10,530 bases of DNA from assembly GCA_017620315.1 (NCBI GenBank), contig JAFZQQ010000104.1:1-10530 (forward strand), given 5' to 3'. Each line of letters starts with the position of its first letter. Position 1 is the first letter of the stretch. Positions 6,358-10,530 of this stretch are shown in pieces. The position numbers were made by a program, and so were the translations under genes. The notes beneath the pieces are model-generated. The model searched no databases. It worked only from the letters and a program-made list of their open reading frames with translations, and was not told the DNA's origin. Source of the DNA: Oscillospiraceae bacterium (GTDB lineage Bacteria > Bacillota > Clostridia > Oscillospirales > Oscillospiraceae).

Positions 6358-7485
6358 ATGGCTGAATGGAAAGAATATAGATTGGAGCAGCTACTGTCCT
6401 ATGAGCAGCCAACGTCATACATAGTTGAATCTACCGACTATGATGACAAGTACAAAACGCCTGTTTTGACTGCGGGAAAGTCTTTCATTTTGGGCTATAC
6501 GGACGAGCAAGAGGGGATCTACAATACCCTGCCAGTAATTATATTTGATGATTTTACAACTGCGAGCCAGTATGTTAATTTTCCGTTCAAGGTCAAATCG
6601 TCTGCAATGAAAATACTGACGGCGAACACAGAGCTGGTTTTGCCAAGGTTCATCTATTACCGAATGCAAATTATCGAGTTTGACCACAGCACACACAAAC
6701 GGTATTGGATTCAGCAGTATTCCAAAATAAAAGTCAGTATCCCGCCTCTCCCCGAGCAGCAGCGTATCGTTTCCCGCATCGAAGAATTGTTCTCGCAGTT
6801 GGACAGCGGCATAGAAACACTGCGCAAGGCCAAGCAGCAGTTGGCGGTGTACCGTCAGGCTGTGCTGAAAGAAGCGTTTGGCAATTTGCGGGAAAAACGC
6901 CCAATCCGTGAAATGTCATCTACTGTAACAAGCGGCTCGAGGGGATGGGCACAGTATTATGCTGACAGTGGTGCCAGATTTATTCGTATTACAGATTTGA
7001 CAAGAGATCGAATCCGGCTGAAAAATGACAGCATCCAATATGTTGCTTTGCCTGATAATGTTGAGGGGAAACGAAGCCGATTATTGGCAGATGATGTATT
7101 GATTTCAATTACCGCAGACTTAGGTAGCATTGCGCTTGTGCCAAAGGACATACCAGAGGCATATATAAATCAGCATATTGCCATGGTACGGTTTCAAAAT
7201 CCAAATCAAGGTGAATTTATGGCATGGTATTTGAAAAGCGAGCACGGGCAAAAGGATTTACTTAAGAATAAACGCGGTGGTGGTAAGCTTGGGCTTGGAC
7301 TTGACGACATTCGAGATACGCTCGTTCCTGTTGTGGACGATAAAACCGCCCAAAGTATTGTCGCACGAATAGATAGCCGATTATCAGTTTGCGATAATAT
7401 CGAGCTGACCGTCGATGCCGCTTTGCAGCAAGCTGAGGCGCTACGGCAGAGCATTTTGAAGCAAGCTTTTGAGAGGGGATTATAA
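6358..7485 (+). CDS. hsdS: Type I restriction-modification specificity subunit S
   Basis: HsdS reads the bipartite target sequence and scaffolds the HsdM2HsdS and HsdR complexes. This 375-residue protein has two target-recognition domains. TRD1 (about 1-125) contains VLTAGKSFILGYT and VIIFDDFTT. The central conserved spacer (128-178) reads IPPLPEQQRIVSRIEELF and ends VLKEAFG. TRD2 (about 180-315) contains SGSRGWAQYYADSGARFIR and ADLGSI. The C-terminal repeat (about 320-375) ends LRQSILKQAFERGL. Both helices are present, so it is full length and not a half-S protein. The ribosome binding site is weak (GGTGG, about seven bases upstream). TRD2 is clearly more AT-rich than the central spacer, as expected if TRDs are exchanged horizontally. 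The recognised sequence cannot be read from the protein. A relic of its 3' end occurs at 8950-9003. Confidence 0.96.
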   Translation: MAEWKEYRLEQLLSYEQPTSYIVESTDYDDKYKTPVLTAGKSFILGYTDEQEGIYNTLPVIIFDDFTTASQYVNFPFKVKSSAMKILTANTELVLPRFIYYRMQIIEFDHSTHKRYWIQQYSKIKVSIPPLPEQQRIVSRIEELFSQLDSGIETLRKAKQQLAVYRQAVLKEAFGNLREKRPIREMSSTVTSGSRGWAQYYADSGARFIRITDLTRDRIRLKNDSIQYVALPDNVEGKRSRLLADDVLISITADLGSIALVPKDIPEAYINQHIAMVRFQNPNQGEFMAWYLKSEHGQKDLLKNKRGGGKLGLGLDDIRDTLVPVVDDKTAQSIVARIDSRLSVCDNIELTVDAALQQAEALRQSILKQAFERGL

Positions 7486-7486
7486 A

Positions 7487-8134
7487 ATGGAGTTGTATAA
7501 AAATACTGAGGAAGCATTTGTCAATTACCTCAAACGGCATGGTTATCCGGATGAGAGTATATCGCTTGAATGGGGAACTACACAATGTGCAATTGACATC
7601 GCTGTTTTGGCAAGTGATTTGATTACGCCGGTTGCTGTTTATGAGATCAAAGGGCGAAAAACTCCGGAAATAATTCGAAAAGGAATAGACCAATTAAAGC
7701 GCGCTGTAAAGTTTTTCGATATAACTGTTTCCTGCAATTTGGTTTTTGGCTCAGATAACGCCACTGGCTTTGAAGTTATAGATGTGACAAAAAACGTTTA
7801 TAACGATGAACCGATCAACATATCAGAAATCATGGAATCGCACCCATTAAAAAAGCCTATATCCTATGGAATAATGCAAGCTGGAGCTACCAGCAAGGCA
7901 ATTTCCAAAAGAATAAAAAATAAGCAAGAAAAGATAGACCGTATAAAGTGGCTTTGTTGGTTGCTGTTTCCACTTCTTGCAATCGTTCTTTTATTGTTAG
8001 ATGCCTTTGGTAAATACCAGATAACCGCTCTGAGATTAGCTGTGATTGGAGCGACTGTAGTCATTATTCTGATACCGTTTTTTAGTGAAATTACTCTAAA
8101 AGATGTTACATTTAAGCGAAAGAGCGGAAACTGA
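7487..8134 (+). CDS. Membrane-anchored PD-(D/E)XK nuclease-like protein
   Basis: ATG 7487 follows the hsdS stop codon by one base; the GAGGGG ribosome binding site lies inside the end of hsdS. The 215-residue product has an N-terminal PD-(D/E)XK pattern: E9 in the first helix, D37 in CAIDIAVL, and E53-x-K55 in VYEIKGRK, then a helix IRKGIDQLKRAVKFF and a strand CNLVFG. This resembles the N-terminal nuclease domain of type I R subunits (HSDR_N_2-like). A basic linker (137-154) leads to two hydrophobic helices (155-173 and 182-199) with a short cytoplasmic tail KRKSGN. By the positive-inside rule the nuclease domain should face the cytoplasm. It is AT-rich relative to hsdR and hsdM. All three core nuclease residues are present, so activity is plausible, but cleavage has not been shown; it could also be a binding module. 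Confidence 0.8.
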   Translation: MELYKNTEEAFVNYLKRHGYPDESISLEWGTTQCAIDIAVLASDLITPVAVYEIKGRKTPEIIRKGIDQLKRAVKFFDITVSCNLVFGSDNATGFEVIDVTKNVYNDEPINISEIMESHPLKKPISYGIMQAGATSKAISKRIKNKQEKIDRIKWLCWLLFPLLAIVLLLLDAFGKYQITALRLAVIGATVVIILIPFFSEITLKDVTFKRKSGN

Positions 8135-8137
8135 TAC

Positions 8138-8209
8138 ACACCCGGCCAATTTCCCACCGTCATCCCCAAGGCCAGGGGCATATGAGGCTCGCTACTGGAT
8201 GGCAGCGTG
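8138..8209 (+). pseudogene. Degraded copy of the hsdM 5' end (copy 1)
   Basis: Bases 8144-8209 align without gaps to 9649-9714 of hsdM with 47 of 66 identical, and 15 of the 19 differences are transitions. In the hsdM frame it reads GQFPTVIPKARGI-stop-GSLLDGSV against DQSSSIISKVWGM-C-GPLRDDGV. The position of the hsdM start codon is ACA here (8138-8140), and TGC has become a TGA stop. It lies directly after the membrane-anchored nuclease gene, just as hsdM itself follows the last cargo gene. Confidence 0.75.
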
Positions 8210-8232
8210 AGGGGTATAATCGAGGTGACACA

Positions 8233-8838
8233 ATGGAATGTGATGCAAATCCTTATCGTGATCTGCCTATATCGATTAGTCCGGTAGAATTTGAAAAATT
8301 CTGTATGGAAACATTAAAAGCCTATGCAGCGGAGGAATCCTTACAGAATTTCGTGATTAAACACAATCAAAAAGTAGAAACTTACGATAGTACATATCAA
8401 ATTGATGTTTTAGCAGAATATACTGCATTGGGTTGCAAAAACATCGTTGTTATTGAATGCAAAAAGTATTCTCGAAACGTTGAACGGGCTGTTGTGGCTG
8501 AATTGTACTCTAAACTACAAAGCATGGGGGCTCAAAAAGGAATTCTTATTTCGACAAGTGGGTTTCAGTCTGATGCTGTGAAATTCGCAAAACAGCACGG
8601 GATAGCTTTGTGGCAGGTATGTGACCGTTCTATCAAGCATTATAGTGCTGCAGCAAGCAGAGAAATACCCCCACATATCCTTTTTCAACTCAAAATGGAG
8701 GAGTTCTTGCCAAAGTTCATTATGATGGAATGGGATTGTAATGCGGACTACCCCTACAATGAGTTGTATCCAACATCGGAAATGTATAGTAATGCAAGAT
8801 CTCAGGCTCGTGAGGCTTTGGCTAAAGAACGCAGGTAA
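8233..8838 (+). CDS. Mrr-like restriction endonuclease-fold protein
   Basis: I take ATG 8233, preceded by GAGGTG five bases upstream; an in-frame ATG at 8182 lies inside the hsdM relic and has no ribosome binding site. The 201-residue protein carries an Mrr_cat-type PD-(D/E)XK core: E21 in the first helix (EFEKFCMETLKAY), D58 in YQIDVLAEY, E75-x-K77 in VVIECKKYS. These are followed by the family-typical VAELYSKLQSMGAQKGILISTSGF, then QSDAVKFAKQHGIALW. Mrr proteins are type IV enzymes that cut modified DNA; others in this fold have no modification dependence. There is no membrane helix and no extra specificity domain except a C-terminal tail of about 60 residues of unknown fold. All core residues are intact. 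It lies inside the hsd operon between two hsdM relics and is AT-rich, which suggests cargo acquired separately from the hsd genes. Confidence 0.87.
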   Translation: MECDANPYRDLPISISPVEFEKFCMETLKAYAAEESLQNFVIKHNQKVETYDSTYQIDVLAEYTALGCKNIVVIECKKYSRNVERAVVAELYSKLQSMGAQKGILISTSGFQSDAVKFAKQHGIALWQVCDRSIKHYSAAASREIPPHILFQLKMEEFLPKFIMMEWDCNADYPYNELYPTSEMYSNARSQAREALAKERR

Positions 8839-8846
8839 TTTAAATC

Positions 8847-8927
8847 AAAGAGAACACCGAAGCCTGACAATGCCCCACCATCATTTCCAAGGCTCGAGGT
8901 ATGTACGACTCGTTGAGGAACGACAGC
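8847..8927 (+). pseudogene. Degraded copy of the hsdM leader and 5' end (copy 2)
   Basis: Bases 8871-8927 match 9655-9711 of hsdM at 43 of 57 positions, and the similarity continues upstream through the leader: 8847-8868 aligns with 9630-9651, including an AAAGAGA counterpart of the hsdM ribosome binding site. The start codon is AAG instead of ATG (8860-8862) and one base is missing soon after it. In the hsdM frame it reads TIISKARGMYDSLRNDS against SIISKVWGMCGPLRDDG. It begins 8 bases after the stop codon of the Mrr-like gene. Confidence 0.8.
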
Positions 8928-8949
8928 ACCTTTGCTATTGGCGGTATAA

Positions 8950-9003
8950 GTGAAGATTCTGCGGCAGAGCATTTTAGAGCAAGCGTTTGAGGGGGAATTG
9001 TGA
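8950..9003 (+). pseudogene. Degraded copy of the hsdS 3' end
   Basis: Translated, this stretch reads KILRQSILEQAFEGEL-stop against EALRQSILKQAFERGL-stop at the true hsdS terminus, with 14 consecutive identical bases (8962-8975 against 7444-7457). A TAA lies in frame directly before it (8947-8949). It sits about 20 bases after the second hsdM relic, so the order here is hsdM start then hsdS end, as expected if a tandem unit lost its middle. Its TGA stop overlaps the GTG start of the next gene, and its GAGGGGG supplies that gene's ribosome binding site. Confidence 0.85.
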
Positions 9004-9650
9004 AAGTGCCAACGATAACAGACTGGCTGATGGTTGGAATTACCGCCGTGTATGTAGTTGCAACCATTATGATTTGCTGGGCAAATATCAACTCTGCCAA
9101 AGCAACACGGGAGCAGATTGCAGAATCAAAAAAACAGTTCGAGGAAACGAAGCGGATAAGCGTTTTACCAGAGTTGTGGATAGAGGCAGAGCAAGAAAAT
9201 GATACAATGTTAATACCCGATATTACGCTGATGCTTTGTAATCCCCCAAAAGTCAACGATTATACCTACTATACAATGTTTGCGCTTGAGTTAAATAATA
9301 TTGGCTCCGGTTCGGCCAAAGAAATAGCATACTCGTGGAAACATGACGAAGAGGTATACGGGAAAGGTAGTTTTCCTCGCCCTATTGTATTTCCAAAAGA
9401 AAGCTGTACGATAGTTGCTGAGGTCTGCATTGCACCGGAGGATATTGGCGATGAAGACTCTGTGCAGAGTAGAACGCTAAGCTTAACTTATAAGGACTTG
9501 CTCAACAACACTTACGAGCAAGAAGTAGAGTTATCTTTTTACGTTTATGGTGAAAAAACTTATAGCGAGGGAAATGCCCTACGCATTGCAAAATGCGTAA
9601 CATATCCCGCTGAATTAAAGACTAATATCAAGGAGACCATCAATGTCTGA
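9000..9650 (+). CDS. Single-pass membrane protein with coiled coil and beta-rich domain
   Basis: The start is GTG 9000, with GAGGGGG four bases upstream; both lie within the hsdS relic and give a GTGA overlap. The 216-residue product has one N-terminal membrane helix (about 8-29, WLMVGITAVYVVATIMICWA), a charged helix likely to be a coiled coil (30-52, KATREQIAESKKQFEETKR), and a C-terminal region rich in predicted strands (about 55-200, with ALELNNIGSGSAKEIAYSW and LSLTYKDLLNNTYEQEVELSFYV). That region could be an immunoglobulin-like sandwich. No catalytic motif is visible and I do not recognise the family. Topology is unclear from charge alone. The end overlaps the hsdM start by eight bases and encloses the hsdM ribosome binding site, so the two are translated together. 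A role as membrane sensor or anchor for the hsd complex is a guess. Confidence 0.85.
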   Translation: MKVPTITDWLMVGITAVYVVATIMICWANINSAKATREQIAESKKQFEETKRISVLPELWIEAEQENDTMLIPDITLMLCNPPKVNDYTYYTMFALELNNIGSGSAKEIAYSWKHDEEVYGKGSFPRPIVFPKESCTIVAEVCIAPEDIGDEDSVQSRTLSLTYKDLLNNTYEQEVELSFYVYGEKTYSEGNALRIAKCVTYPAELKTNIKETINV

Positions 9651-10530
9651 CCAATCTTCCTCCATCATCTCCAAGGTTTGGGGTATGTGCGGCCCGTTGC
9701 GGGACGACGGCGTGTCCTACGGCGACTATTTGGAGCAGCTTACTTACCTGATCTTCCTCAAAATGTCCGACGAGTACGCCAAGCCGCCTTACAAGCGCGA
9801 AACCGGCATCCCTGCCGGTTACACATGGTCGGATATGAACACGCTGACCGGCGCGGAGCTGGAAACAAAATACAAGGCGATCCTCGAAAAACTCGGCGAG
9901 CAGGGCGGCATCCTCGGGCAGATTTTCCAGGGCGCAATCAACAAGGTCAGCAACGCCGCGATCCTTTACCGCATCGTGCAGATGATCGACAAGGAAAAAT
10001 GGGTATCCATGTCCTCCGACGTCAAGGGCGAGATCTACGAGGGCCTGCTGCAAAAGAACGCGGAGGACGTCAAAAGCGGCGCGGGACAGTATTTCACGCC
10101 GCGCCCGCTGATCCGCGCGATGGTCAAGTGTCTGCGCCCTGAGCCGATGAAGACCATCGCCGATCCCTGCTGCGGCAGCGGCGGCTTTTTCCTCGCGGCG
10201 CAGGAGTTCCTTGCCGATCCCGCGAACTATACGCTCGATCGTGAGAAGAAGGAGTTCCTCAAAAACGAGACCTTCTACGGAAACGAGCTGGTGTCGACCA
10301 CATTCAAGCTGGCGCTGATGAACCTATACCTGCATAACATCGGCGACATCTACGGCAACGTGCCGATCAAGCGCGGCGACTCGCTGCTGACCGATCCGGG
10401 CTGGCGCGCCGATTATGTGATGACCAATCCACCGTTCGGCAAGAAGTCCTCTCTGACCTTCACCAACGAGGAGGGCGAGCAGGAGGAAGAGAATTTGGTC
10501 TACAACCGGCAGGATTTCTGGACGACCAGC
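9643..10530 (+). CDS. hsdM: Type I restriction-modification methyltransferase subunit M (5' part)
   Basis: HsdM transfers a methyl group from S-adenosylmethionine to adenine N6 at the site chosen by HsdS and protects host DNA. ATG 9643 has AAGGAG seven bases upstream. The first 296 residues are present and the frame is open at the window end; full HsdM proteins are about 480-520 residues. Residues 1-135 form the helical HsdM_N domain (SYGDYLEQLTYLIFLKM). The methylase domain follows, with GAGQYFTPRPLI, the SAM-binding motif I DPCCGSGGFF (174-183) and the catalytic motif IV NPPFG (262-266), typical of N6-adenine enzymes. The gene is GC-rich like hsdR and contrasts with the AT-rich cargo just before it. 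It is the third core gene of the operon, after hsdR and hsdS. Confidence 0.97.
   Translation, partial: MSDQSSSIISKVWGMCGPLRDDGVSYGDYLEQLTYLIFLKMSDEYAKPPYKRETGIPAGYTWSDMNTLTGAELETKYKAILEKLGEQGGILGQIFQGAINKVSNAAILYRIVQMIDKEKWVSMSSDVKGEIYEGLLQKNAEDVKSGAGQYFTPRPLIRAMVKCLRPEPMKTIADPCCGSGGFFLAAQEFLADPANYTLDREKKEFLKNETFYGNELVSTTFKLALMNLYLHNIGDIYGNVPIKRGDSLLTDPGWRADYVMTNPPFGKKSSLTFTNEEGEQEEENLVYNRQDFWTTS

Noticed and set aside
8215..8220. Perfect TATAAT before the Mrr-like gene, as an internal promoter
   Set aside because: No -35 element lies at 16-18 bases upstream, and a start about 7 bases downstream would fall inside the ribosome binding site at 8222-8227. It lies just past the hsdM relic and is more likely coincidental.
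8203..8225. A third hsdS 3' end relic before the Mrr-like gene (GAGGGG-TATAA against GAGAGGGGATTATAA)
   Set aside because: The match is short, needs gaps, and has no support upstream in the protein frame, unlike the relic at 8950-9003.
9640..10053. Minus-strand 137-residue frame inside hsdM
   Set aside because: It is antisense to the HsdM N-terminal domain, which is unmistakable on the plus strand.

Overview
The window looks like chromosomal or integrated-element DNA of a Gram-positive anaerobe of the Bacillota, most likely a Clostridia/Oscillospiraceae-type gut bacterium. This rests on near-perfect AGGAGG-type ribosome binding sites, a secreted protein with the copper-amine-oxidase-like stalk repeat common in that group, a protein resembling the DUF6076 family, and GC-rich core genes interrupted by visibly AT-richer cargo. 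The assignment is an inference; no rRNA or other taxonomic marker is present.

Left part (1-1840, minus strand): the start of a secreted stalk-domain protein runs off the left edge. Upstream of it, on the same strand, lie a ribbon-helix-helix-type protein, a hairpin-rich gap, and a translationally coupled pair made of an excisionase-like HTH protein and a second HTH protein. Three small DNA-binding proteins together suggest the edge of a mobile or plasmid-derived element, but no integrase, relaxase or Rep protein is visible.

Middle (1840-2940, plus strand): one gene for a Cys/His zinc-knuckle protein with its own ribosome binding site, closed by a 15-bp perfect-stem GC-rich terminator.

Right part (2990-10530, plus strand): a type I restriction-modification operon with a recognisable promoter, in the order hsdR - hsdS - hsdM (hsdM is cut by the window end). 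It is split by four extra genes. A five-helix membrane protein sits between hsdR and hsdS. Between hsdS and hsdM sit a PD-(D/E)XK nuclease-like protein with two C-terminal membrane helices, a soluble Mrr-like PD-(D/E)XK nuclease, and a protein with one N-terminal membrane helix, a coiled coil and a beta-rich domain.

The most interesting observation is in the gaps. They hold decayed copies of the ends of the hsd genes: a copy of the hsdR 3' end just before hsdS (6327-6356), two copies of the hsdM 5' end (8138-8209 and 8847-8927), and one copy of the hsdS 3' end (8950-9003). The extra genes therefore look like cargo repeatedly introduced at the hsdR/hsdS and hsdS/hsdM junctions, with each event leaving a junction scar. 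Three of the four cargo proteins carry membrane segments and two carry nuclease motifs, so the locus reads as a type I system serving as a docking site for membrane-linked auxiliary defence genes.
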